Shown one piece after another: positions 1 to 12,301 of a stretch of DNA of 64,000 nucleotides. The position numbers and the translations under genes were made by a program. Below the pieces are notes generated by a model. The model saw only the letters and a list, made by a program, of their open reading frames with translations. It was not told where the DNA came from and ran no database searches. How positions within the stretch are numbered: the stretch's first letter is position 1; each line of letters opens with the position of its first letter. The DNA comes from Baylisascaris procyonis. Taxonomy: Eukaryota > Nematoda > Chromadorea > Rhabditida > Ascarididae. The stretch lies in assembly GCA_037389465.1 (NCBI GenBank), contig JAZARR010000154.1:4216001-4280000 (forward strand). Reading direction: 5' to 3'.

Positions 1-487
1 CAATTGCTAGGCTTTGGCATAGTTACGGGAAGAGAGGAGGAATAACTCCTCTTTGACCACAATGAGATCAAAGAATTTATAGCCTTGAGATTTCATTCAA
101 ATTTAGGTAATATGCAAATATCAATAGCACAAATAGTCAATGAATATTGACTGGTGAATATTGATATCACGCTCACATAAGAGAACATAGTTCATTCAAT
201 AGCATTGATGGCGATTAAAAAAATAGTGAAAGTGAAAGAGAGATAAAAATGAAAAGAATTCTAAAATAGTATTTATTTGAAGAGGAGAAGAGAAACAAAG
301 AAATTCGTAACGTTGAAAACATAAAAGAGAATAGTGTTCGAGGAAAAAAAATTAAAAACACATAGGAACAATAATGTATACATCAAAGAAAACATAATAC
401 GATACGTTAATATGGAGGAATTAGATTGTTATTCCTTCGTTTTTTCTTCGCAATTCCTTAAAAATCCTCTTCACCACCTAGTTACCA

Positions 488-620
488 TCATCATTATTAC
501 TAATATTATTACTGTTACTAATATTATTACTAACTATTACTACTACTATTACTATTATCACTATTACAATTACTGTTACTATTACTACTATTACTATCAT
601 TATCGTCATTATTACTATAA
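488..620. repeat. Imperfect trinucleotide microsatellite (TTA/ACT)
   Basis: About 130 bp consist almost only of TTA, CTA, ACT and ATT triplets. It gives a long open frame rich in Tyr, Ile and Thr on the + strand, which is an artefact of the repeat. Confidence 0.8.
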
Positions 621-3600
621 ATTTAAAAAAATAACGGTGTATATTTGCATAATTTTTGTTAAGATATAACCACGCCTCAAATGAATCGCCATATCGGAAC
701 TCATCTTCTCATATATTGGTGAACGAGAAATAAAAATAATCCCTTATCAACTAAATGAGAAAAGATATACATCAATATACTTTGTTTCCTTTCAGCTGAT
801 ATTTAATGAAGACTGAGCAATGAGATAGTCTGCAAAATTATATTTAATTCAGTATAATTGCCCTGAAATTAAAGCGAAGAAAAAACCTGACCTAGCAATA
901 ATGACCCCTACAATGAGGACATCATTGGCTTTACAAGTCCTCCTAATTTCCACCTGCATAAAAATGGGACTGAAATTTCAAATTTAACTAATTTAAAAAT
1001 GGGATATTTCCGGTTGAGCTGGTTAATTACATACCCTCCCCCCTTTCTATAAATATCACTTCTTTCTGATAAAGATTGCTGTAAAATAGAGTTTGAAGGC
1101 TATGTGAATGCCAACACTGAGCAAACAATTACAACGCGTATCGCTGCCGATACACATGACGGAAAAAGATAAGAAAAATGGATGAAAGCCACAATCACTT
1201 TAAACACATTTTTAAGATATATGTTTTATCACAAAAAATAGGATTGGAACGTGAGAAAACTAGAGAAAGACCTCGAGCTCTAACTGAAGAAAAACCTTGA
1301 GCTCTAGCTGGAGATAGGGCTCGAGCAAAGGTGATAGGAATCTTTTAGTTGACACCACGATATAACACAAAGTTCAGCTAACAATATATAAAAGAAGAGA
1401 CGGAATGAAGAAGACATCGAAAAGGAATAATCCAAAAAGATGACCATAATTAATTGCGGGAGTAAGTAACGTACAAGGGATGTTATCTTTTATAGTTTAA
1501 TGAATTTTTATATTACAAAAGCGATATTAAATGAACCCAAATTAACAGTGCCTATAGTGAAAAATCAAAGAGAAAATGCAAATCTAATGCCCATTCCATG
1601 AAATTCACTTCAAGTGACCGATAAAAATCATCCCTCTAGAATGCATTCTAGGTGGAAGGGGGAGCAGCAGGGTGGGGAGAGGGAGGGGGGGGGGAGTTAC
1701 GCCATCAGCTTATCGCTCGCTGCAAGGGGCGAGGTCTAACAACAGACCCATAAAAAGAGCTAAAATAGACTCCCGGAGCTCAGATATTCCCTCTTCTAAC
1801 ATAATCTCTTTACATTATAAATGAAAGAATTACATATAATAGCACCTCTTAAAATCGGCTCCGACTCACCAAACCTCTTATCATCACAAATCTACCTGAA
1901 ATATCACCTTCCCATAAGAAGAGAGCATAAATAAAAAACAATAGATATGCTAGATGGGGAAGGTATAGCGTCCTATTGCTAGAAATTTACTACGAGTAAA
2001 ACTGACATTTGATTCACTCACTTGGCGATTACAGAACACAACGAGAAAGCAAAAAAAAGAAACGTTTTGCGTGCATAATCGAATATACACAATCACATCC
2101 CAGCCCTACCTATACAATGCAATCCCCTACTCTTGAACAAGTAACTTGTAATCGATATATGCAGAACACATATATAGTAATTTGGGGGAAAGTCGGGGGG
2201 GGGGGGGGAGAGGGGTGGAAACCTCTCAATTCTGAATTTACGATCCCCCCCCACATCCCCCCCCCCCATATACAGAATACATGTATAGCAATTAATTCAA
2301 ATAATCTTTCAAAATTGTAAATAAATAAAAACTCAGTTTTGATGGAAACAATAAATTAGCAAGTAATATTTTTAAATTCAAAGACAAACTAAAAACATCA
2401 GCAAAATAAATTAAATCATTAAACGATGCAATTCATTAAAGCACAACAGAGTGACAGCCTATTCACCGATAGAAATATGCATTATAATCGCTTAGAACTA
2501 TACTGAACTAAATTGACTAGCACAGAGTAGTTTGTCTTTCTTCGGTTCCTTAACTTGAAATACAATTTCCGGAAATAAACCGGAAACTGAGAGCATAAAA
2601 ATCAGAAAAAAACGGAAAAAAAAACAAACTTTCCTAACGTTTCTGCTGGGAAAATCCGACGTTGGATGAAGAAAATTCATACGCAATGTGCAACAGGGTA
2701 TGAAAAAATAAAAACTAAATTTTGCATAGTGAATTCCTCTATCATAAAAACTTTGTGAATGAGGCATCTAACTTTTTTAAAATATACCAACGATCGATAA
2801 ACCATTTTAAAAGGCAATAAAATTGAAATTTACAGCACCATTAACGATTTTACTGCAAACGATACCAATAAATATGAATCATCAAATGATCCAACTAGCC
2901 AAATTTCGGCTATTTTGCTATTGATGACCTTGAAAATAATAATTGAATGATAGAATTAAACCCCAAACCAACTTGCGCCATTCACTTAAGCAATTATATA
3001 CATATTCAAATGGAAGTCGCAAAGAATATCGTATGATAAGAAGTGTTATCATATCAATCTAAGGCAGTAATGTGATCATCCAATAGGTAAGCCATTACCT
3101 TGTGATAATCACCTAAATAATTCGTCACAATCCAATTTTATCAATTTATAAAATAAAATTTTCAAAAAAATTTCCACATATCAATTTTGAAAAATTTCTT
3201 TACTCAATACTTATATAGAATATGAATTGTTTCTAATGACAGCTATCTGGTAATTAAAAATAATATTTTAAAAAATATGAATGAGGATATAGAGCATAAT
3301 TTAAAGAATGATAAGCAAATACAAAAAGTGAATTAAATGAAGAAAAAAAAAAGCAAGAGGATTAACCTCGCTTGATCCACTATTTGTTGACGTTTCCATA
3401 ACATTATTTTGAGTGTCGACCATTGTTGCGATTATAATTCCACTCAACGTTTAGTATAAAAAATATGCCGATAATATAAGACGCATCCAAAATGCGTCCT
3501 TTTCCTCTCAAAACCTTTTCATGAGAGAGTGTGTTGCACACCTGCTGAAAATATATTCAATTTATTGAAAAATTTTAAATTTGATTGAAAATTAACGCAA

Positions 3601-4443
3601 ACTTCGCATCTATTTAATTAGCAAAAATATTAAAAACGACAGATATTTTCGCAATTACAAATGAAGAAACTTTTTCCGCCTAAAATTTGTGAGATTTCAT
3701 TCAAATTCTACTTCAAAATTAGAAACGAAATTCAAGCAAATTATGGAAATAAACAAAGAAATTTAAAAAATTATGACCAATAAAATCTGATATTCTAAGA
3801 GTGAGGGTATAAGAATTTGTCTTTTTTTTTTGGTGACAAATGAGAATGGTAGAAATCATCAAGTATCTCATATACAATACATATGCAAATATTCGTCAAT
3901 TTTCTCTAAAAGAAAAAAGTCGATATAGATGAAAATCTTTGAAGAGAGAATCGTTTCAAATCGTCAATAAGAGAGCAATTTAAGGATCAAACGATGCAAA
4001 AATGACAGGAAATGCACTATGAAAATTACGATAATGAGTGGAATATTCAAGATTCCCATTCGAATTACGGTAAATTTCAATGCAATGAACCGTACTTCCC
4101 CATATATAAGCCCTAGTGCTTATAACTACCGCAACTTTTTAAAATTGGCACAAATTTAACGCAAAGTGATAGCTATAGAAAGCTTTCTTGAATATGAAAT
4201 CGGGATTCTAACAGCTCTATCGTAATTAACGATCAATAAGGATAACGACGAATGGAGTATCCACAAATCGAAACGATATTCTAGCAGCTAAGCGTCAACA
4301 CTGAAGCAAATGCGTACGCACTTGCTTATTGATTTCAGTAAATTGGGCACGATGGCAAATCGGCTCTTAGAGTGCATCGAACATGACTGCACAATGAAGA
4401 GTACGCTTCTTGCAAATGTCAACCAAACAACACCGCTCATATA

Positions 4444-4590
4444 CTGAATTCACCATGGGGGATTGCTAATTCAAGGGTACCACAATATCCCCTTCCCACC
4501 CCCCCCCCCAAACCGAATTCACCATGAAAGACCGCTAATTCAAGGATACCACACACCATTCCCCCCCCCCCCCCAAAACTGAATTCATTA
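4444..4590. repeat. Tandem repeat of 66-69 bp containing poly-C
   Basis: The motif CTGAATTCACCATG (or CCGAATTC...) begins at 4444, 4513 and, cut short, 4579. The first two units each continue with a matching GCTAATTCAAGG segment and end in a poly-C run (11 C at 4499, 14 C at 4561). Confidence 0.8.
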
Positions 4591-5130
4591 CAACGCATCA
4601 TATCTTCCCATTCCTCCTCCAACCTCTCCCCCTCCCCCCCCCTCCCAAAAAAATAAACATCTCATCCGAAGTTATCAAGCCTTCCAAATATATTAATTAT
4701 AGTCAAATATAGCAATGTTCACATCAATGATTCAAGCAAAAGCTTTCAATATTCAACTCAATTTTCAATGACCAAATTTAGCTCGTTTTTTGCGGTTTCG
4801 AGTGAAAATCCGATCTTAAATCGGAAATTTTATCGAAAATTAAAAAATTGGGTAAGAAAACTTCAGAGCGCATTTATTTTTTATTTGAATCGTTGAAGAG
4901 TGCAATTCAAAGACGAAGATGAGCGGGCAATTTGTTGTCGGAAGTCGATTCGAATCACCAAGTGGAAACTTTTTAAATGACTTATGCAGTCAAAAATATC
5001 GATGTGAGAAGCACATCTCGACGTTCAACGAGTATTACATTCGATTGTAATAAAGTTCTGTCGTTCTATATTCTTTGGAAGTACTCAACAACCTATACTT
5101 TTGGATACTCGTATATATGAATATGCACAG

Positions 5131-5153
5131 ATATATATATATATATATATATA
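5131..5153. repeat. (AT)n microsatellite
   Basis: Uninterrupted AT dinucleotides, about 11 copies. Confidence 0.9.
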
Positions 5154-8149
5154 CCCCCTTAACATATCTTTTCCTCAATTTTCGAGAAAATTTTCTGTCT
5201 CATCACTTTATCCAAAAAACAAAAAAAAACAAAAAAATAAATAAAAATTCAACTCAGCAATCAGCAAGTTGCTAAAAATAAATTTTTTCAATGAGGAATT
5301 GAAATTTTAGTGGTAGAATAGCTAGAATGATCGTACCTGATCCGCTTGCAAATAGCTAATAGCTTCCGTTTGACTAAATTGGAGCTCAAGAATTCGGAAA
5401 ATTTTGCAGTTTTAGAAACTTTCTTTAAAAACAATTTTTCAAATTCAATAAATCGTGGCGTTAATGAATTGTCTGATTTCATTTTTTTCGAAAAAATTCT
5501 AAAATTTTATGAAGAGAGAGAGGGGGAAAACGGAACATTCTGTACCTATAAATGATGGGCACAGATATGTCGGAATAATGCATTCTTGCAGAAATTTGCA
5601 TAAGAATTTTTTTAAAAACGTTCCTTAAACAATGCAATCAATGAAAGCATAACACTATCTCAAAAAATCGATATATGGATCGCATTCTCAACAAAAAAAA
5701 AAAAAAAATTGAAACAAAAAAAAGAAAATTTTTAGAAAAAAAATCGCTATAAAATTATTCCAACAAAAAAAATTCACCCATTTCTTAAAACTTCTCTCTT
5801 AAGCATTTCTATATTTATATGCATAAAAATAAAAACATCCTTATTAGAAATGGAATCACTAATAAAAGAAAACGACAACGTTAATGCACACAACATCGAT
5901 AACAATGCAACAACGGGTATGCAGCCGCCCGGTTACATCGACATAACGAACGCATGTGAATGAGACATGTCAACGAATGTGGCAATACCATAGAGACAGA
6001 GATAGCTCACATCCAAGCACCGCCTATACAGCAATGCTTTCAACTTATACGTCATACAAATTGCAACTAAATAAGTACCACACGTCTAATTTCAATTCAG
6101 GTTCATTAAAGGTGATCGTCAAATAAAAGGTAATGCTGAAAATTGTTGTTAATATATAGCCTAGATAAAATAATACCTAACTACTATTGCAAGCTTATAC
6201 ACAAACATAAGCAAGAAAAAGATGCATTGCAACCAAATGACAACGTGAATTGCGCACCAGCTAAATAGTGTTCATTTGGCTAAGCACAGCGCAGCAGTGT
6301 AAAGCGTTCGTTTAGCCGGACACATGGGAGCCCCCTCCGCAGTCATAGATGGCAACTTTCACTGAAATTTTTATAAATTTGTACCCGTACCTGTAAAATT
6401 TGTGCAGAAATTTGTATAAAAAAGTTTGTAGATGTATTTCCCGAATAAGGCTCGATGGGGTTGCCAGACTTGTGTTCAACTTTGTATACTTGTGGGATTG
6501 GATATGCATAATGAAGATAGCTATGACGGATGAGGACGAAACATAAGCTTTATTTCTCAACAGCATGCAACTAACAACCCCAAAACCCGTTTGTAACCAA
6601 GTACAACAGGAATCCAGGAGACCATAGAATCCTATGCTCACGAATAATTCTTTTTTTCCCAAAAATTCAACCATAACGTCAATTAAAAAAAAAAAACTTT
6701 CATTTATGCTAATTCATGTAGAAAATTTATTCAACTATCTTATATGCTCTAACAATTTCGCTAAATTTTCAAGAAACACAATAGCGACGGTAATAAGTTT
6801 CAAAAAAAAAAGAAGAAATAACTAAATATTTACTAAATGAAAAAAAACTTTGCTAAAAATTTGAGATTATTCTGCAAGAGAGAACTGCCGATAAAATATT
6901 TGTATAAAGTGCTTTTGCACATTTTTTCTATTACTATGTATGGATTGCACCCCTATATGAATAAAAGAGAGAATACGATCAGGCAAATCCCCATATAGGT
7001 ATATTGAAATTGTCATCTATGCACTTTTATGCATAGCAGTAAGGATTATTGCAATTGGTCTACTCAACCAATATGCAAATACTAGCAAATATTTTACTGT
7101 ATACTTAATTTATGGTACTTATTATGAATTTTATTATACGATGGGTATCGGCCTACCACCCCTCGTTTCCCCACCCCTCCCCTTCCCTCCATGTCAACAA
7201 GAAAAATGCGAAGTCAAATAAAGTAAATAAAGAAAAACAAGAAAATTTGATGAATCAATGCGAGTAAAATAAAACCAAAAAAAAAGCAATATATATCCGC
7301 AAGCAATAGGAAAACCTATTCGACGAACTGAATGAAATGACAAACTTCAAAATGCATAAGAATTGACTGCAACGAGCTATAATATGCAACACGAATGAGG
7401 CGCTATTTATTGCGACAATGGCAGACAACTTGCAGACAGCTTTATAATATCGAACCAACAATGGTTTAGGTATCGGTCATACACAATAGCTGTCAATTAA
7501 CAACTACCACAGGGTAAGGCCGTAGCCTTAAAGGCTGCGATCTTGCATGCTAATCAATGTGTATGTTTCTTATCATCTCGTAGTGTCGTTGCTCAAATAA
7601 ACGACCTTCAGTACTTCGGCAAGCTCCTTCACATTCGAAAGTGGTTACAGTAAAAAATTTCTATTTATGAACAGTACTTGAGTTATAGTTAAATGATCGT
7701 ATCCTACTTTATCGGATCAGTAAAAAGTAAAATACCAAACAAAAATACCGTACTAAACGAGCCAAAAAACCGTTAAAAACATCGGACGAAACCTTTGAGG
7801 CGTTATAAAATATTCAATTAGGACTACTTTACGCAGATTATCCAAGAAATGAAGCCTTATTTCATTTATTGATGTGAACACAACCATCGGAAAGGGTACT
7901 CTAGTAGTATTATTCCATATAAGCAAAACACGAAATTTGCATATTTGAAGACACTCAGCAAACAAAAAAAAACCACCTTTAATAGATATGAAAAACAGAT
8001 CGATCAGGTAATGCTTCAATACCTGCAATCGATGATTCATTCACCTTTACCTCAATCGGCTGTCAGCTGTTCGCAATTCGCAATCGAATCTTCCGCTCGC
8101 AACACTCTTCTATTGATCGTCGATATTCACTAAACAACAGTGCCAGTTT

Positions 8150-8169
8150 ACGCCACACGCGTGTGGCGT
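8150..8169. other. Perfect 20-bp GC-rich palindrome
   Basis: ACGCCACACGCGTGTGGCGT equals its own reverse complement. It is centred on an MluI-type ACGCGT core and stands out in AT-rich DNA. It could be a dimeric factor site; no neighbouring gene supports a specific role. Confidence 0.6.
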
Positions 8170-8713
8170 GAATGAATTCGATGAATACTCTCACCCATAT
8201 TGGCGAAATTATTTGCGCAGAGAAAAATACGCTCATTGAAGTTTGATTTATTTATCGTTTAACTGATCATTTTAAAAATGCATAAAATGGATAAAAATAA
8301 TAAAGACTACTTATAAGTGCACATGTGATCCTGATTAATCGATCCCAATCCTAATCAATCAATAAATAAGATCGGCAATAGTATGAAAATAAAAACTTCC
8401 AACCTATGCGTGCACGTCGACGCGTTCCCTTTGATCGCAAGCCAACAGTTTCAACTCATTTCTGATCGGAAATTTCCACAGTTTTGTGGAATTTTCTGTG
8501 GAATAAACATCACCCGTTGGCGTGATGGGAGAAGCTCGTTTAGAGTGAGCAGGACCAACCATACGACGACGAGTAACACATGTACACTGATTGGCAAGCA
8601 AGACCGCAGCCTATTTATATCTCCCGCCAATGCCCCGAAGGCATGGGGAGGTCATAATCCACACGAGGGAGATACCATATCAAGAACAAACAAGTATAAG
8701 CAAACAATCTTGC

Positions 8714-8818
8714 ACAAATGAAGATCACTATACAAATGAAGATCACCACATCATTGCGATCACAAAACTGATTTGATCGCTGTAGATCACTCGTTAACCG
8801 TAGATCACCCGTTGACAA
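8714..8818. repeat. Two pairs of 18-bp direct repeats carrying GATCAC
   Basis: ACAAATGAAGATCACTAT at 8714 is repeated at 8732 with two or three changes. TAGATCACTCGTTAACCG at 8783 is repeated at 8801 with four or five changes. All four units carry AGATCAC. Confidence 0.65.
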
Positions 8819-11800
8819 ACAGATGGGCAAGGGAATGGATGATCATCGATGAGTGAAGTAAAAGTTTTGATGTCATGCCAAATGTTTGGTGAGGAGATTT
8901 TATGAGGATTTATTGATTTTTGTTGGATATTCGCTGGATTCAGTGGCAGAAGTTAATGGCACGGAAACGATGCTTAATATTGAAGAGCCGGGGAAGTCTA
9001 GAAAAACGGAGATGATGAATGATTTCGTTCCGGAGCCGATACCGAAACCACTGGGTTCAGGTCTAAATCTCTTCCGGTTGTTATTTTTGACGTGACTGGA
9101 GCCGGATTTGGATTCAACCTAGCGCAGAAAATATTTTAAGCTACATATTTCTGAATAATAAAACATTGCAGGATCTTCGTCTTACTAGTGTTCTCATGAT
9201 AGTTGTTGAGGCACCGATGAGATCCAACTCAACTGTCGTTTATTTTCAGCTATGACGGAAGTAATTTTCAGTTATTTTAGTCGTCTTGTCGTATTATAGT
9301 CGCATTATTGCTTGAACTCATACCTCATCTAACACCTGTGCTCCTAGAGTTACCTCAGTTTCAGTTTGCTGACATTTTTGCGTGTGGATGCTAGAAGTCT
9401 TGGTGCTATCATTGTAGAGCCGAAGATTTGAAGTACGAACTGCGAACGCACATGAGCACCTCAATAAGCAGCAATGTGAAACTGAACAGACTCATATTCG
9501 TGTCGGAATTCTCGGGGATTCTGTGACCACCATGCTCACTCACCGTTGCGGTGAAGCTGAATACCCTTACTCTCCATGGCTGTTATGGTCTTCTTCGTTT
9601 TAATCCATATAAAATGAAAAATTGTATGTTTCTTTAAAGATTCTACGTTGCAGTATTATTTCGAAGGCATATTAGCAAAGTACAACAGCCAGCGATTTAT
9701 GGTTCAGTTAAGGCGATGTGACTATATCGAAGAACCAATAAAAACTTTATTTATGCTTTGATTCACAAAGACGTTATCAGTCAATCACATAGCTCGCCAA
9801 CGTTTAATTCTACGACGAATTTACGTGTAACGCTCAACCGCAACCAACACATTTCCCAAATAGTGCTGTGGCCTTAACACGCTGAGATTTAACGGCAAAA
9901 GCGGATGGGAACAGGCAACCCGAAAGGGAATGAAATCGGATATGGTCCAGAAACAACTCTAAATGGTTCTACAAATTAAGGGCTTCGCATGTACTCCCGA
10001 CTTGAATAACTAGAGAGAAGCTGCATGCACTCACTTGGAACATCAAACCAAGCTACGCAAATGCCCACAAGCAACAACGAACCCATAGCTGAATCCCCAC
10101 AGTGTTGAAGATTCTAAGCAAGAGCATCCGAAACTAGAAGAATTGCATATATCATATAGATACACGACATTTTGTAGTTTGCGGTACACAATTGTGTTAG
10201 CATTCAACCACAAAAACGATCACTAGTAGTTGTGGAATGGCGCATACCTTCACATTGCACAGGTGAACAGCTTTTTTTAGTAAATGTAGCAACGAAAAAA
10301 AAACATTTATAAAGCGCCGTAAAAGCCCCGCCGTTAACTGCTGCTTATGCCTCAGCCAAGGATCTAAAGCAGGATAAAAAGTTATAAGGAACTTGAACCT
10401 CAATTCTAACAAGCCATCCGATAGTAATGATGACCTTCTAAATCCAAGAAGTAAGCGAACAGTAATCTTTGTTACTACAAACTTACTTGTACAGTACTTC
10501 AGTACCTTTATATCCATATGCGGTAATTTGCTTCCCATTCTTCATCGTGACCACTGTTGAGTTACCACTCCCTTATCCCAACGATACCGCGCAGTGATAT
10601 CGTCCATTAATTGAAATATCAGCGATCAAGCTCTTTTCCTTTATATTTGCACTATACTTTGGTACTACAATTTCGACACTTTTTGGACTGCTTTCCTTTC
10701 CGCCTTCCCAAGAATTGCTAATGACCCCTCTGACAAACCACTTGGTTACCGGGGTGCAGTGATGTGAGGTCGCAATAGCATTGGAGTATGGTCTAAGTTT
10801 TGTCCCGATTGCGATCGGGAACATGCTAGGACCCGATTTTGGCTAAGACCCAGTGGAAAAGCATCAAAACCATGCAGCCTCGCTGGGGTTGGGTTCAGCC
10901 CATCTTTATTTGGTCAAGGATTAAACGAGGTCGCCGCTCTGGCTTCAGTCGTAAAAAGGATCCAAGTCTAATCCGTATTTATCAGTGGTCTCTCAAACTT
11001 GCATTCAAGGCTACCAATTCTTGCTCGGCCATCCTTGTCTCTTCCTTAATTCTAGCAGCTTTGCTTCTATCAACCCTTACCAAATGCAACTACCATTTAA
11101 ACGACCCGGTTGTGATTGCATTATAACGGTCAGAAGTCAACTTTCAAACAAATCCAACCTCTAAGCGTTCATATATCGTAAAAGTGAAAAAAAAAACAGT
11201 TGAGGAATGAAATAGTAAATAAGAATCGCAAATGTTGATGAAATAAGACATAATCACATCGGAAAACAATTAAGTAATGTATTTCAGACCATCCTGGAAT
11301 GAGGGATTCAACCAATTGACTTCAAGATGGGGTCTCCACATCGACATTCAGATATCTGATGCACCTTCTTCTATGCCATCATTCATTAGACACCTTTAAG
11401 GTCCAAGCTGGGGTTCCATACCAAAATACTCACTTCCAAATACAATCGTGAAAATTTCAGAATTGGGGGGGGAAGGGGGGAGAGGGGGAAGGGAGGTGGG
11501 GAATCTTAGCGGATAACGATGTGTCAGACAACACATAAACATCACAGGTAAAGACAATGCAAGATTCTTTAAAATCTTGTTTCAAATTACCGAAGAAAAA
11601 GGATTCAAGATCGTTTTTAAAGAAAACACCATTCGTGAGGAATTAAAGGTTTGGCACAAGCGAAAAAAATATATGAATTCCCTTCGAAATCAACAAAAAA
11701 TGAAAACGTTTGCTTCTGTGATGCTCAATCATCATTATACTTTTCAAATGGCATACCTTTAACAACCTCAATCACCATCAGCAACCAAAGGTATCACAAT

Positions 11801-12301
11801 TTGTAGATCAATTGATGGAATACTGATCGACTTGACGTTAGAGACTGCACAATCAAGAAGTCATTTTCCTATGTCTTTCCGCCTGCTCTCCGCTTTTCCC
11901 TGTCTCTTTCGATACATTTCGATTCGATATACTAGATAGTCAAGGTGACCAAAAATCCAAAAAGATTTTAAAAAACGATCATAGCACCAACAAATTATAT
12001 TTGTGGGAATTTCTGAGCATGCGGGGCCTTGGCTGCCTTGATACTTTCGGCATCCTCACATGGTCGTACCTATTCTTTAGCCGTTTCCCACATTTCAGGT
12101 TCTTTGTTCTTCCCTCCTTCCCCCCCCCCAAATTTACCCAGCAATCACCCAAACCCCGTGCAAAATATGACAAATAAAGTAAGGAAATCGCAAAATTCGA
12201 CCCCAAAACATTGGTTTATAACTGGCTATTTACTCCTTTCCTTTCAGAGAATAAATGAACTTTCAGAAGTCAAAGAACGAATGAAATAGTCCAAGTGAAA
12301 A

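Larger units (their letters stand above)
1..12301. other. Gene-poor AT-rich region left of UBXN4
   Basis: No reading frame here has the combination of splice sites, matching phases and recognisable protein that marks the genes further right. Open frames of 60-120 codons exist, for example 6312-6674 (-), 8886-9095 (+), 10197-10538 (-) and 10839-11126 (+), but none resembles a family I know and none joins to a neighbour by good splice sites. The stretch 8380-11130 is less AT-rich than its surroundings and may hold decayed mobile DNA; I could not name it. The listed repeats, homopolymer runs and the palindrome at 8150 are the only firm structures. Confidence 0.5.

Noticed and set aside
334..669. 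111-codon open frame rich in Tyr and Ile
   Set aside because: It is the translation of a TTA/ACT microsatellite plus flanks, with no splice or protein evidence.
8886..9095. 69-codon + frame with MLNIEEPGKSRKTEMM
   Set aside because: It looks mildly protein-like but has no splice partners or known relative.
10573..11126. Opposed open frames of 83 and 95 codons as a transposon remnant
   Set aside because: No transposase, reverse transcriptase or terminal repeat could be recognised.
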